From Ruminococcus sp. UBA3286 (GTDB lineage: Bacteria; Bacillota; Clostridia; Oscillospirales; Ruminococcaceae), in assembly GCA_002362135.1 (NCBI GenBank), contig DETO01000040.1, positions 3,603-35,391 of the forward strand: a DNA stretch of 31,789 bases, in the 5' to 3' direction. Shown one piece after another: positions 9,201-17,223 of this stretch. Numbering within the stretch: the stretch's first letter is position 1; each line of letters opens with the position of its first letter. Made by a program: the position numbers and the translations under genes. The notes beneath the pieces are model-generated. The model worked only from the letters and a program-made list of their open reading frames with translations. It was not told the DNA's origin and searched no databases.

Positions 9201-10537
9201 ATACTCGTGAGTCTATCGTTTGCAAAACTCAATCCTGTAGTTTCAACGTCGAAAACTATATACTCATCGTTTAAATTTCTGCCGTCCGGAAATTTCAAAA
9301 TCTGATCACGGTCGATGTCATTTACTACATAAGCCTCACATCCGTAAATCACCTTGAAATTCTTCGGCATATTGTACATACAATCGGGAAATGCCTGTAC
9401 ACAGCCATGATCAGTGATAGCCATCGCCTGATGTCCCCAAGCGGCGGCACGATTGATCAACGTAACAGGATCGGTTACGGCATCCATTGCCGACATATTA
9501 GTATGACAATGCAACTCCACTCGCTTTTCGGGATAGTTGTCCATTTTCTGAATCCGCTTTCCCTTTATAATCGAATTCGGCGTGATACATATGTCGCGCG
9601 CATAACTATCGTAATCTATCTTTCCTGATATTAATATCGCTGTTCCTTTTTTCAAGCCTGAAAGTTTATCAATTTCATCGGTATCGGAAGTTTTGCCGAA
9701 AATTTTAACAAGAAGCGAACCGCTGTAATCAGTTATACTGTACGTAATAACTGTCTTATCATTTCGCAGTTCTTTAACTTCGGAAGCAAAAATATCGCCA
9801 ACCACGACAACTTTTTCGCCTAATTTTCGGACGGCTTCCGAAATCGAACATGGCTTTTCGCGAATTGCCTTGCCTTTGACGATCTCCGCAGATTCCGCGT
9901 CGAAAGTTTCGTCCAGCGAGGAAATATCGACGGATTGGCTCGGAATAGCCGAAAACGCCTCCTCGCGATTGATTTCATCTGCCGTTTTTTCGGGAGCGAG
10001 CTGACTGCTGTAATCAGGCAATTCAGGCGCAAGATTATTGATCAATGCGTCATATTCTTCAGATGTAAACGCATCGCCGCCTTTCAGCTCGATCTGTACT
10101 CTCACTCCGAATTGATTGTAGATAAGCTGAGAAAATTTACGGCTGAATTCACAACGTATCAGCATATCCCGACCGCCATGTTTCAGCGATATTTCGAGAT
10201 TTTCGCCATTTATTGCATATTCCGCATCGTCAAGAAATCCGTTCACCACAGATACGTCGCGCTTCAATCGAAGTATGAGATCGCCGAGACAATCCAGCGA
10301 AAAAAGCGAGCCGTCATACCGCGGATTAAGCCGAAGTCGATCAATTTTTATGGAATCCGCCACCAAAGTTTCAAAATCCAGTATGTCCTTGTACGGCACA
10401 ATACTGCTGAAATTGACGTAGAAATCCATATTCTCCAGATTTTCGGAATATGTAAGCTTGTAAATTTCGCCGCTGCCGACGCTGGGCGGAATTTCGGAGC
10501 AGAAATCCTTGAAAAATTCAGCTAAATTCACATTCAT
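6203..10537 (-). CDS. polC: PolC, Gram-positive type DNA polymerase III alpha subunit with built-in 3'-5' exonuclease
   Basis: The 1444-residue replicative polymerase of low-GC Gram-positives. Order seen: N-terminal domain; OB-fold region (about 230-330); PHP domain starting at ELHCHTNMSAMD (H343, H345); an inserted DnaQ-like exonuclease (DVETTG at 430-435, HRADEDAL near its end); the rest of PHP; then the polymerase palm. The four-Cys zinc motif (CPNSQC ... CPKCG) lies just before GFDGDKAPDIDLNFSGEYQ, with catalytic Asp970 and Asp972. Fingers (GCTGIKRTTGQHPGGM) and AHAAAYVIAAIKLGWFKLHKPLEYY follow. Length and order are typical. The ATG at 10537 overlaps the ispG stop by one base, with GGAGG 14 bases upstream of the start codon. 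It is the last gene of the dxr unit; no intrinsic terminator follows, so some read-through into his is possible. Confidence 0.97.
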   Translation of the reverse strand: MNVNLAEFFKDFCSEIPPSVGSGEIYKLTYSENLENMDFYVNFSSIVPYKDILDFETLVADSIKIDRLRLNPRYDGSLFSLDCLGDLILRLKRDVSVVNGFLDDAEYAINGENLEISLKHGGRDMLIRCEFSRKFSQLIYNQFGVRVQIELKGGDAFTSEEYDALINNLAPELPDYSSQLAPEKTADEINREEAFSAIPSQSVDISSLDETFDAESAEIVKGKAIREKPCSISEAVRKLGEKVVVVGDIFASEVKELRNDKTVITYSITDYSGSLLVKIFGKTSDTDEIDKLSGLKKGTAILISGKIDYDSYARDICITPNSIIKGKRIQKMDNYPEKRVELHCHTNMSAMDAVTDPVTLINRAAAWGHQAMAITDHGCVQAFPDCMYNMPKNFKVIYGCEAYVVNDIDRDQILKFPDGRNLNDEYIVFDVETTGLSFANDRLTSIAAVKVRNLQNVDSFETYVDPGIPIPEKITELTGIDDNTVKGAPREDEALRKFMEFCGDSPILVAHNADFDTTMIDQVCRRNNINFQYNYIDTLIMCRAMLPEMSRHKLNNVAKALKLGNFEHHRADEDALMLSKIFIELLGRLKSQRGFEKINQINKLVNDIEIKKLRSYHQIILVRNQAGLKNLYRLVSISNLDYFYKKPLIPKSILEKHREGLIFGSACEAGELFQAMIAMKSEDKLEKLAKFYDYLEIQPICNNEFMVREGTAANDEELREFNRRIIALGEKLDIPVCATCDVHFIDPKDAIYRKIILAGMGFKDAENQAMLYFRTTEEMLAEFEYLGEDKAKEVVITNTNAIADMIEVVRPIPRGTFTPTIDGAEEELTKITHDKAHEIYGDPLPEIVEKRLDRELSSIIKHGFSVLYIIAQKLVWNSVENGYLVGSRGSVGSSFVASMAGISEVNPLPPHYICPNSQCKYSEFLLDGTYGSGFDLPQKNCPKCGTDMHREGHDIPFETFLGFDGDKAPDIDLNFSGEYQSRAHRYTEQLFGKQNVFKAGTISAVADKTAFGYVKKYCEENGIELNNSEMNRLSIGCTGIKRTTGQHPGGMVVVPADYEVYDFTPVQHPADSADSEVITTHFDFNSLHDTILKLDELGHVVPTLYKHLEDLTGIEIKNVPTSDPDVIRMCTNCDVLGVTSEEIFCKTGSLGIPEMGTGFTIQMLLDAKPTKFSDFLQISGLSHGTDVWLGNAKDLIDQNVCTISEVIGTRDSIMTYLLYKNVEPKMAFQIMEWTRKGKAPKQFTPEIIEMLRSHDVPDWYIESCLKIKYMFPKAHAAAYVIAAIKLGWFKLHKPLEYYSTYFSVRGEDFDADLAVKGKEAVRARINELKELGNERTKKESDLYDILLITNEMLSRGYEFLPINLFKSHATDYLPEDGKLRIPFSAMPGVGENAARGLYEAAQKGGFISIEEFREQSGVSKTTIDMLKKLNAFGDLPESTQMSFF

Positions 10538-11574
10538 TAAAGCTTTTCTACCTCCGCAAGAAGCTCGGAAACGATATCGGCTTCGCTGATTTTACGCTGC
10601 GAACCGTCCTTTTTGAAGATTATCGCACAGCCGTCTCCGCCTGCAATGCCGATATCGGCTTCGTGCGCCTCGCCGGGGCCGTTTACCACGCAACCCATAA
10701 CGGCGACCGTGATGTTTTTATCGGAATCCGCCAGAGCCTCTTCAACCTTTTTCGCCGTATTTATCAGGTCGATTCGAGTGCGTCCGCAAGTAGGACACGA
10801 AACGAATCTCACGCCGCCGCGCTTGCCGATACAGCGCAGAATATCGCGCGCCGCAGCGATTTCCTTAACCGGTTCGTCAGTAAGCGAAACGCGAATCGTC
10901 TCCCCTATTCCATCACAAAGCAGAGAACCGATTCCAACCGCGGATTTTATCAAGCCCATGCGCTCAGTTCCGGCCTCGGTAACGCCGAGATGAAGCGGAT
11001 AATTACATTTTTCGGAGGCGAGACGATAAGAAGCGATCATGTGATTCACATCGGAAGATTTGATCGAGATAACAATATCGTCAAAATCAAATCGCTCCAG
11101 CATTGCAGCATGAGTCATCGCGCTTTCAACAAGAGCTTCGGGAGTCGGAGAGCCGTATTTCGCCAAAATTTCCTTCTCCAGCGAGCCTGAATTCACGCCG
11201 ATCCTAATCGGAATATTTCTCGAACGGCAGGCGTCAACAACCATTTTTACCCTTTCCATACTACCGATATTTCCGGGATTTATGCGAATTTTGTCAACAC
11301 CGGCAGCCGCAGCTTCTATCGCAAGACGATAATCGAAATGAATATCTGCAACCAGCGGAATTTTCACGGCGTCCTTGATGGCAGGGATAAGTTTGACCGC
11401 TTCCATATCCGGAATTGCCGCGCGAACGATTTCGCAGCCTGCTTTTTCAAGTTCGACCGCCTGCTTTACACTTCCCTTGATGTCATCGGAACGCGCATTG
11501 AGCATTGATTGGATATATATATATTTGCCGTCGAAAACACACTCTCCGACTTTAACAGGTTTCACATTTCTCAT
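10537..11574 (-). CDS. ispG: IspG (GcpE), 4-hydroxy-3-methylbut-2-en-1-yl diphosphate synthase
   Basis: A 345-residue iron-sulfur enzyme that reductively converts methylerythritol cyclodiphosphate to HMBPP in the MEP isoprenoid pathway. The N-terminal TIM barrel includes VADIHFDYRLA and KIRINPGNIG. The C-terminal cluster domain has the three Cys ligands C260 and C263 (SCPTCGRT) and C295 (MGCVVNGPGE), with E302 as the expected fourth ligand. This is the compact bacterial form without the plant-type insert. AAGGAGT lies before the ATG at 11574, 23 bases after rseP. Together with dxr two genes upstream it places two MEP steps in one transcript. Confidence 0.96.
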   Translation of the reverse strand: MRNVKPVKVGECVFDGKYIYIQSMLNARSDDIKGSVKQAVELEKAGCEIVRAAIPDMEAVKLIPAIKDAVKIPLVADIHFDYRLAIEAAAAGVDKIRINPGNIGSMERVKMVVDACRSRNIPIRIGVNSGSLEKEILAKYGSPTPEALVESAMTHAAMLERFDFDDIVISIKSSDVNHMIASYRLASEKCNYPLHLGVTEAGTERMGLIKSAVGIGSLLCDGIGETIRVSLTDEPVKEIAAARDILRCIGKRGGVRFVSCPTCGRTRIDLINTAKKVEEALADSDKNITVAVMGCVVNGPGEAHEADIGIAGGDGCAIIFKKDGSQRKISEADIVSELLAEVEKL

Positions 11575-11597
11575 AATATTACTCCTTGTATATTTAA

Positions 11598-12653
11598 TTA
11601 GTGTTTAAAAAGATGAATTATATCATTTATCGTTACGAGGATCATAACTCCGAACAGCAGCGCCATTCCTGCAAGATGAACATAGCCCTCATGTTCAGGC
11701 TTGACAGGTTTACGGCGTATAAGTTCGATGAAGCAGAAAATAAGTCTTCCGCCGTCCAATCCCGGAATGGGGAGAAGATTGAAAATTCCGAGATTTATTG
11801 TGATCAGAGCAGTCAGATAAACAAGGCTGAAAACCGCATCCTCGGTGGATTCCGCCCGAGCTGTCGTCTCATTAATCTCGGTAACGATGCCGATAGGCCC
11901 TGAAACATCGTCCTTGCTGACCTTGCCTGTAATCAGTTGTTTCAGCGACATTCCGACAATATGGCTCATTGATTTAAAGATGTCGCATGAACAGTCAAGC
12001 ACGGCAAGGGGCGCTTTTTTTGCCGTTTCCAAAGCAAAATCCACCGCTTCGCCGCTATTGTCATCGCGAAATACGACGCCGTCAATCTTTATTTTTTCTC
12101 CGTCGCGCTTAACTACGACCTCATGCGATTTCAGCTTTGTTGTGGCGAACATATAATTGACATCAAGAATACTATATATTGACGTACCATCCATTTCCAC
12201 AATTTCATCACCATGACGGAGACCGGTATGATAACTCTGAGCGTAGTAGGTTTTTGAGCCGTCATCATTGAGAATTCCACTGAATCCGCTGATTTTCGTT
12301 GTCGGAATCTGCGTGAACATGCACACCATGATTACTATCATTATAAATCCGAGAATGAAGTTCATCACCGCACCTGCCACAAGAACTATCATGCGTTTCC
12401 AAAGTTTGGCGTTGCGAAATCCTCGCGGATCATCATCGAAACTGTCTTCGCCTTCCATAGAACAGAATCCGCCGCACGGAATCAAACGAAGCGAATATTT
12501 CGTCTCGCCAAATTGCTTTTGAAGCAACTTCGGCCCCATTCCAACCGAGAATTCCAGAACTTTTATACCGCTTAATTTCGCACAAATGAAATGTCCGAAT
12601 TCATGAATTGTAACAATCAACCCAAAAATTAAAAGCGCAATAATTATACCCAT
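11598..12653 (-). CDS. rseP: RseP/RasP-type site-2 intramembrane zinc metalloprotease
   Basis: A 351-residue polytopic membrane protease that cleaves transmembrane segments of substrates such as anti-sigma factors and remnant signal peptides. The first membrane segment contains the zinc-binding HEFGH (H17, E18, H21). A PDZ-like region lies in the middle (about 120-200), and the C-terminal half carries NLLPIPGLDGGRLIF, whose Asp is the third zinc ligand, followed by the last membrane span. The start is the ATG at 12653 behind AAAGGAT. An upstream in-frame start at 12725 would lie inside dxr and add a 24-residue non-hydrophobic extension, so I reject it. Substrate is unknown; in Bacillus the orthologue RasP acts on RsiW and FtsL. 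Confidence 0.94.
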   Translation of the reverse strand: MGIIIALLIFGLIVTIHEFGHFICAKLSGIKVLEFSVGMGPKLLQKQFGETKYSLRLIPCGGFCSMEGEDSFDDDPRGFRNAKLWKRMIVLVAGAVMNFILGFIMIVIMVCMFTQIPTTKISGFSGILNDDGSKTYYAQSYHTGLRHGDEIVEMDGTSIYSILDVNYMFATTKLKSHEVVVKRDGEKIKIDGVVFRDDNSGEAVDFALETAKKAPLAVLDCSCDIFKSMSHIVGMSLKQLITGKVSKDDVSGPIGIVTEINETTARAESTEDAVFSLVYLTALITINLGIFNLLPIPGLDGGRLIFCFIELIRRKPVKPEHEGYVHLAGMALLFGVMILVTINDIIHLFKH

Positions 12654-12675
12654 AGTTAATCCTTTCTCATGGAAA

Positions 12676-13818
12676 TCAGGAAATAAGCTCCCTGACATAA
12701 GCTCGTGCAGCCTTATCAGCCGCAATCACGTCGTCATACTTGGAAATCTCCGTATACGCGAAATTTTCAAGCACAGAGGAGACAATTTCTCCAATTTGTA
12801 TAAATTTGATCTTGTCGTGGAGGAATGCGCTGACAGCCTCCTCATTGGCGGAATTTATCAAACACGGATAAGCGCCGCCGAGCCTGATTCCCTCAATAGC
12901 TGCGCCGAGACATTTAAACGTTTCGTAGTCTGGCGCACCAAACGTCAGCGTTCCGTAATCTGTCAGCGAAAGCGGCTTTGTCGGGCATTCAAGACGATCA
13001 GGATAAAGCAGCGCATACTGGATAGGAATTTTCATATCGGGAACTCCAAGCTGCGCAATAACGGCAAAATCCTTGTATTCAACAGCAGAATGTATAACGC
13101 TCTGACGATGAACGACAATCTCTATCTGATCAGGGTCAAGATCGAAAAGCCACTTCGCCTCGATAAACTCCAATCCCTTATTCATCAGCGTCGCCGAATC
13201 GATTGTGATCTTGCTGCCCATGCTCCAATTCGGGTGCTTTAACGCGTCAGCTTTGGTAACATTTTTTAACTGCTCATAAGTAAATCCATAGAACGGGCCG
13301 CCGGAAGCTGTTAGAATGATCTTGTTAAGCTGTTCACGTTTATTTCCCTGCAAACATTGGAATATAGCCGAATGCTCGCTGTCCACTGGATAAATCTTCA
13401 CACCTTTTTCCTTGGCGAGAGAAGTAACGATAGCGCCTCCTGCCACCAAAGTTTCCTTGTTAGCCAAGGCTACGTCCTTGCCGGCGTTGATGGCTGTGAG
13501 AGTTGGCAGCAGTCCGACCATTCCTACTACGGAATTCAGCACAATGTCATTCTCTTCAAGAGCCGCAATTTGGCATAAACCGTCCATTCCGCAGAGAATT
13601 TTCACATCTGTATCCGCAAGGCGAGACTTCAGCTCATCATACTTCTCCTCGTTGAAAATTCCCACATATTTCGGCTTGAATTTGCGCGCCTGCTCTTCAA
13701 GAAGCACAACATTGCTATGGGCAGCGATCGCAATCACCCGAAATCCGTGTTTTTCGCAAACTTCCAAAGATTGAGTGCCTATCGAACCCGTAGAACCCAG
13801 AATTGAAACCTTTTTCAT
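12676..13818 (-). CDS. dxr: Dxr (IspC), 1-deoxy-D-xylulose 5-phosphate reductoisomerase
   Basis: A 380-residue enzyme that rearranges and reduces DXP to methylerythritol 4-phosphate with NADPH, the first committed MEP step. The N-terminal nucleotide loop GSTGSIG is at 8-14. NKETLVAGG, VDSEHSAIFQ (metal-binding Asp and Glu), ASGGPF, HPNWSMGSKITIDSATLMNKGLE and EAKWLF are all present in the family order. The ATG at 13818 follows AAAGGAG at a suitable distance; an in-frame ATG at 13854 would add a 12-residue extension without a site. It starts a unit with rseP, ispG and polC, separated from cdsA by a terminator. Confidence 0.96.
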   Translation of the reverse strand: MKKVSILGSTGSIGTQSLEVCEKHGFRVIAIAAHSNVVLLEEQARKFKPKYVGIFNEEKYDELKSRLADTDVKILCGMDGLCQIAALEENDIVLNSVVGMVGLLPTLTAINAGKDVALANKETLVAGGAIVTSLAKEKGVKIYPVDSEHSAIFQCLQGNKREQLNKIILTASGGPFYGFTYEQLKNVTKADALKHPNWSMGSKITIDSATLMNKGLEFIEAKWLFDLDPDQIEIVVHRQSVIHSAVEYKDFAVIAQLGVPDMKIPIQYALLYPDRLECPTKPLSLTDYGTLTFGAPDYETFKCLGAAIEGIRLGGAYPCLINSANEEAVSAFLHDKIKFIQIGEIVSSVLENFAYTEISKYDDVIAADKAARAYVRELIS

Positions 13819-13842
13819 AATATTATTCTCCTTTGTTACATG

Positions 13843-13871
13843 AAAATACTGCATTGCCTAGATTTGTACAA
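13843..13871 (-). promoter_or_regulatory. candidate promoter for dxr-rseP-ispG-polC
   Basis: The minus strand carries TTGTAC (13871-13866) and TATTTT (13848-13843) with a 17-base spacer, just after the cdsA terminator and about 25 bases before the dxr start. Both hexamers are imperfect, so the promoter would be moderate. The terminator upstream makes some promoter here likely. Confidence 0.4.
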
Positions 13872-13873
13872 AT
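13862..13873. promoter_or_regulatory. perfect 12-base palindrome ATTTGTACAAAT at the putative dxr -35 box
   Basis: ATTTGTACAAAT is a perfect palindrome and covers the putative -35 hexamer of the dxr promoter. It could be an operator, but a 12-base AT-rich palindrome can occur by chance. Confidence 0.25.
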
Positions 13874-13878
13874 TCACC

Positions 13879-13910
13879 AAAAAAGTGAAAGGCAACCTAT
13901 GTCGCCTTTC
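13879..13910 (-). terminator. intrinsic terminator after cdsA
   Basis: On the minus strand GAAAGGCGAC and GTTGCCTTTC can pair as a ten-base-pair stem (one G-U pair) around the loop ATAG, followed by AC and six T. It starts 14 bases after the cdsA stop codon. It should end the pyrH-frr-uppS-cdsA transcript or reduce read-through into dxr. Confidence 0.8.
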
Positions 13911-13924
13911 AGAAATTAACTAAT

Positions 13925-14809
13925 TCAAATCAGACTGAACCCTATCATATCCCCAATTATCAGGAACACATAGAATGTGGGCAACACAAATAAAACGCTG
14001 TCGAAGCGATCCATTAATCCGCCGTGTCCGGGCATAATTTTGCCATAGTCCTTGAAACCGATCTGCCGCTTGATCATTGACGCTGACAAATCGCCGACCG
14101 TTCCGATGACAGCGCAGACTGCTCCGAGAACAAATGCGAAGATCGCCTTTGAAACAGAAAATCCGCCTGCAATAGCGAAAACGACCGTGTAGACTATGCC
14201 TGTGGTGAGAATTCCGCCGATAAGTCCCTCAATTGTTTTTTTGGGGCTGATTTCAGGGCAAAGCTTATGCTTTCCAAGCGCAACACCGCTAAAATATGCT
14301 CCCGAATCGGCTATCCATGCGCCGCAAAGTCCCATTGTCAACAGAAAAACGCCGTGTTCATCGTCAAAACTTTTAATCAAAATCATGGAAGTCATTGCAT
14401 GAGGAACAAGAACCATTGCCGCCAATGCAAAAAATATCTGTTCATAGCGTATTTTTTTGTGCTGATTCAGCCATGTAACAAATATAACAAAAGCCGCAAG
14501 AAGCGCAATTCCGAAATCAACCTGCGAAATTTCCCCATTAATAATTCTCACATAAATATGCATACCATCTTTATGAACGGGCGAAAAATTGTAGAAAGAC
14601 TGATAAATAAACGGCATGGAAATTCCGTAAAGTTCCGTGGAAATAAGTATGGGAATACACTTGTGAAGCTTTACCGCGCGAAGCAGTTCAAAAAGCATGA
14701 TGGCAATGATTCCCGCTACAACAATTGGCAGCACAATGGTTTCATGCAGAATCAGCGTGACTACGATTATTACAATTCCGACAGCAGCCGAAATAATGCG
14801 TGTCAGCAT
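13925..14809 (-). CDS. cdsA: CdsA, phosphatidate cytidylyltransferase
   Basis: A 294-residue integral membrane enzyme that makes CDP-diacylglycerol from phosphatidic acid and CTP, the branch point to all membrane phospholipids. Several hydrophobic spans are visible from the N-terminus on. The family signature is intact near the C-terminus: SASMIKRQIGFKDYGKIMPGHGG followed by LMDRFDS, with the two metal-binding acidic positions. The ATG at 14809 follows the uppS TGA directly (TGAATG), so translation is probably coupled. It is the last gene before the terminator. Confidence 0.95.
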   Translation of the reverse strand: MLTRIISAAVGIVIIVVTLILHETIVLPIVVAGIIAIMLFELLRAVKLHKCIPILISTELYGISMPFIYQSFYNFSPVHKDGMHIYVRIINGEISQVDFGIALLAAFVIFVTWLNQHKKIRYEQIFFALAAMVLVPHAMTSMILIKSFDDEHGVFLLTMGLCGAWIADSGAYFSGVALGKHKLCPEISPKKTIEGLIGGILTTGIVYTVVFAIAGGFSVSKAIFAFVLGAVCAVIGTVGDLSASMIKRQIGFKDYGKIMPGHGGLMDRFDSVLFVLPTFYVFLIIGDMIGFSLI

Positions 14810-15544
14810 TCACACACCCCCGAAACGGCGCTGACGATTATTGAATTCAAACAGAGCCTTGTCAAGTTCATTAGGCGTAAAATCGGGCCATAAAATATCT
14901 GTAAAGTAATATTCCGCATAGGCGCACTGCCAGATCAGATAGTTGGAAAGACGCAGTTCACCGCTCGGACGAATCACAAGATCGACATCAGGAATTCCCT
15001 TGGTGTAAAGTTCGGAAGCTATGGAATCCTCATTAATGTCATCGGGAGAAATTTCCCCGTTTACAGCCTTTTGCGCAAGAATTCTCGCGGCATGAGCTAT
15101 CTCATCTCGACCGCCGTAATTCACAGCCATCATTAGCGTCATTTCCGTGAAATGACTGGTATCCTCCTCAAGATTGATCATCTTTTCCTGCAAATCATCA
15201 TCAAATGCCGATTTATCGCCCAAAAATATCATTCTCGTATTTTCGCACAGGAAGTTGCGGACATCGACTATATATTCGCGGAACAGATCCATTATTGTGT
15301 TCACTTCATCAGTAGGACGCTGCCAGTTTTCCGTGGAAAATGCATAAAACGAAATGTTCTGCAAGCCAATATCTTTACAGTAGCGAACTATTTTCTTAAA
15401 ATTTTTAGCTCCCTCTTTGTGTCCGAAGGGACGCGGCAAACCGCGCTTCTTAGCCCATCTTCCGTTACCGTCCATGATAAACCCAACGTGCTGCGGAAGA
15501 ATTTCCGGAAGCTCGATCTTCTCTTTTTTACCAAATATAGCCAT
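14810..15544 (-). CDS. uppS: UppS, undecaprenyl diphosphate synthase (cis-prenyltransferase)
   Basis: A 244-residue cytosolic enzyme that extends farnesyl diphosphate by eight cis isoprene units to form the lipid carrier for peptidoglycan and other wall polymers. The catalytic P-loop MDGNGRWAKKRG starts at D25. SFYAFSTENWQRP and the C-terminal LVIRPSGELRLSNYLIWQCAYAEYYF are the standard conserved regions, and the length matches the bacterial family. It starts nine bases after the frr stop with a weak GGTGA site. It uses isoprenoid precursors whose synthesis genes dxr and ispG lie just downstream. Confidence 0.96.
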   Translation of the reverse strand: MAIFGKKEKIELPEILPQHVGFIMDGNGRWAKKRGLPRPFGHKEGAKNFKKIVRYCKDIGLQNISFYAFSTENWQRPTDEVNTIMDLFREYIVDVRNFLCENTRMIFLGDKSAFDDDLQEKMINLEEDTSHFTEMTLMMAVNYGGRDEIAHAARILAQKAVNGEISPDDINEDSIASELYTKGIPDVDLVIRPSGELRLSNYLIWQCAYAEYYFTDILWPDFTPNELDKALFEFNNRQRRFGGV

Positions 15545-15553
15545 ATTTCACCA

Positions 15554-16108
15554 TTAAACCGTCATGATCTCTTTTTCTTTTTCAACAATAGCCTGATCGG
15601 CTTCTGCGCAAAATTTGTCTGTAAGATCCTGAACTTTCTTTTCACAATCCTTCAGATCGTCCTCGGTTATCTCGGAATTCTTCTTCATTACTTTCAGTTT
15701 GTCCATTGTATCGCGGCGGATAGAGCGTATAGCTACCTTAGAATCCTCGCCCATTTTTTTAACGGATTTGCACAATTCCTTACGGCGCTCCTCAGTAAGC
15801 TGCGGAAATGCAAGGCGCAGAACGCTGCCGTCATTAGTAGGATTGATACCGATATCGGAAGCCTGAATAGCCTTCTCGATAAGCTTGAGACAAGACTTAT
15901 CCCACGGCTGTATCACGAGGATTCTCGCCTCTGAAACCGCAACGGAAGCCATCTGATTGACAGGCGTGGGCGAGCCGTAATAGTCCACCTGAATCTTATC
16001 AAGAATGGCGGGATTTGCTCTTCCGGCACGGATAGTAGCGAGTTCCTTATCAAGAGCAGCAAGGCTCTTAGTCATTTTTTCCTTAGCATTATTAATAGTA
16101 GCTTTCAT
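15554..16108 (-). CDS. frr: Frr, ribosome recycling factor
   Basis: A 184-residue tRNA-shaped protein that, with EF-G, splits the post-termination ribosome. The three-helix-bundle and beta domains are recognisable from LATIRAGRANPAILDKIQVDYYGSPTPVNQMASV and LVIQPWDKS, followed by the helical LPQLTEERRKELCKSVKKMGEDSKVAIRSIRRD. Length is typical. AAAGGAAA precedes the ATG at 16108, 18 bases after pyrH. The pyrH-frr pairing is one of the most conserved in bacteria; here rpsB and tsf, often upstream of pyrH, are replaced by divergent tRNA genes. Confidence 0.97.
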   Translation of the reverse strand: MKATINNAKEKMTKSLAALDKELATIRAGRANPAILDKIQVDYYGSPTPVNQMASVAVSEARILVIQPWDKSCLKLIEKAIQASDIGINPTNDGSVLRLAFPQLTEERRKELCKSVKKMGEDSKVAIRSIRRDTMDKLKVMKKNSEITEDDLKDCEKKVQDLTDKFCAEADQAIVEKEKEIMTV

Positions 16109-16126
16109 GATAAATTTCCTTTCAAA

Positions 16127-16837
16127 TTAATCTTCGGAAACAACAGTTCCGATATTTTCGCCCATAACAGCGTCAAAAATATTGTCGGGACGCGTAAGAT
16201 CAAAGACCAGCATCTTCATGTTGTTATCGTGGCACATCGCGGCAGCTGTACTGTCCATAACAGCAAGTCCGTCACTCATTACTTTGGTGAAAGTGAGGGT
16301 ATCGTACTTGCGTGCATCATCAAATTTATGCGGATCTTTATCATAAACACCGTCCACAAGAGTTGCCTTGAAGTAAATATCAGCACCGATCTCAACAGCG
16401 CGAAGCGAAGCCGCAGTATCGGTTGAGAAAAACGGATTTCCCGTGCCGCAACCGAAAATTACTACTCTGCCCTTTTCGAGGTGACGAACAGCACGATTAC
16501 GAATATAAGGTTCAGCAACCTGCTGCATTGCAATAGCAGTCTGGACTCTTACTTCACAGCCAAGCGATTCGAGAACGTCGGCAACAGCAAGCGCATTCAT
16601 GGCAGTAGCGAGCATACCAATATGGTCGGCGCGTGTTCTGTCCATTGCTCCGCTTGATCTGCCGCGCCAGAAATTTCCGCCGCCAACAACAATAGCAACC
16701 TGAACGCCTGCATCAACGACTTTTTTAATGCTTGCGCATATTGCGGTAATGGCGTCGTAATTCAAACCGCTTTTCTGATCGCCTGCAAGAGCTTCTCCAC
16801 TTAATTTTAATAATATACGTTTGTATTTTGGTTCCAT
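16127..16837 (-). CDS. pyrH: PyrH, UMP kinase
   Basis: A 236-residue hexameric amino-acid-kinase-family enzyme that phosphorylates UMP to UDP, linking the pyrimidine pathway to RNA and wall precursor synthesis. Conserved segments: KRILLKLSGEALAG at the N-terminus, VVGGGNFWRG, the UMP-binding DRTRADHIGMLATAMNALA, FGCGTGNPFFSTDTAA, and LVDGVYDKDPHKF. The start is the ATG at 16837, eight bases after GAGGTG. An in-frame GTG at 16846 lies within that site and is rejected. It is the first gene of its unit, with a promoter at 16869-16897. UMP reaching this enzyme would come partly from the pyr operon at the right end of the window. Confidence 0.97.
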   Translation of the reverse strand: MEPKYKRILLKLSGEALAGDQKSGLNYDAITAICASIKKVVDAGVQVAIVVGGGNFWRGRSSGAMDRTRADHIGMLATAMNALAVADVLESLGCEVRVQTAIAMQQVAEPYIRNRAVRHLEKGRVVIFGCGTGNPFFSTDTAASLRAVEIGADIYFKATLVDGVYDKDPHKFDDARKYDTLTFTKVMSDGLAVMDSTAAAMCHDNNMKMLVFDLTRPDNIFDAVMGENIGTVVSED

Positions 16838-16868
16838 TATTAGCACCTCACATAATTTTACTATGTTT

Positions 16869-16897
16869 ATTTTACACTAAAAACAAGAATCTGTAAA
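16869..16897 (-). promoter_or_regulatory. sigma-A-type promoter of pyrH-frr-uppS-cdsA
   Basis: On the minus strand TTTACA (16897-16892) and TAAAAT (16874-16869) are 17 bases apart, with a TG just upstream of the -10 box. The predicted start is about 25 bases before the pyrH ATG. It points away from the tRNA promoter, making 16838-17105 a divergent control region; I see no further structure in that stretch beyond runs of A and T. Confidence 0.7.
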
Positions 16898-17034
16898 GTA
16901 CATTTTTTAAAAATAGCATAATTTTGTTTTTTTTACTTATTCATAATTGCAGATTTGAGAGTTCAGCACCAAATTTTCGTTATTCTTAACATAAATCTCA
17001 TCTAAAATTTCAAATTTATCTTGCAATATTTTCC

Positions 17035-17063
17035 TTGACTTTTTCTTGCAGCCGTGATATAAT
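17035..17063 (+). promoter_or_regulatory. strong promoter of the two tRNA-Ser genes
   Basis: TTGACT (17035-17040) and the consensus TATAAT (17058-17063) have a 17-base spacer. The first mature tRNA base is 43 bases after the -10 box, so the transcript has a short 5' leader removed by RNase P. Confidence 0.85.
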
Positions 17064-17105
17064 AATAATGCTGGATGACGCGGACAGCGTTGAAGCTAAT
17101 CAAAT

Positions 17106-17194
17106 GGAGAGGTATCGAAGCGGTCATAACGAGGCGGTCTTGAAAACCGTTTGACTTCACGGTCACGTGGGTTCGAATCCCACCCTCTCCGCCA
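17106..17194 (+). tRNA. tRNA-Ser (anticodon UGA)
   Basis: A class II tRNA. The acceptor stem GGAGAGG pairs with CCTCTCC (17184-17190), followed by discriminator G and an encoded CCA (17192-17194). The anticodon loop CTTGAAA gives TGA, reading UCN serine codons, mainly UCA. The T arm is GTGGG-TTCGAAT-CCCAC, and the long variable arm expected of tRNA-Ser lies between the anticodon stem and T arm. Confidence 0.96.
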
Positions 17195-17223
17195 TATTAT
17201 TATCGGCGCAACAGCGTCGGTTT

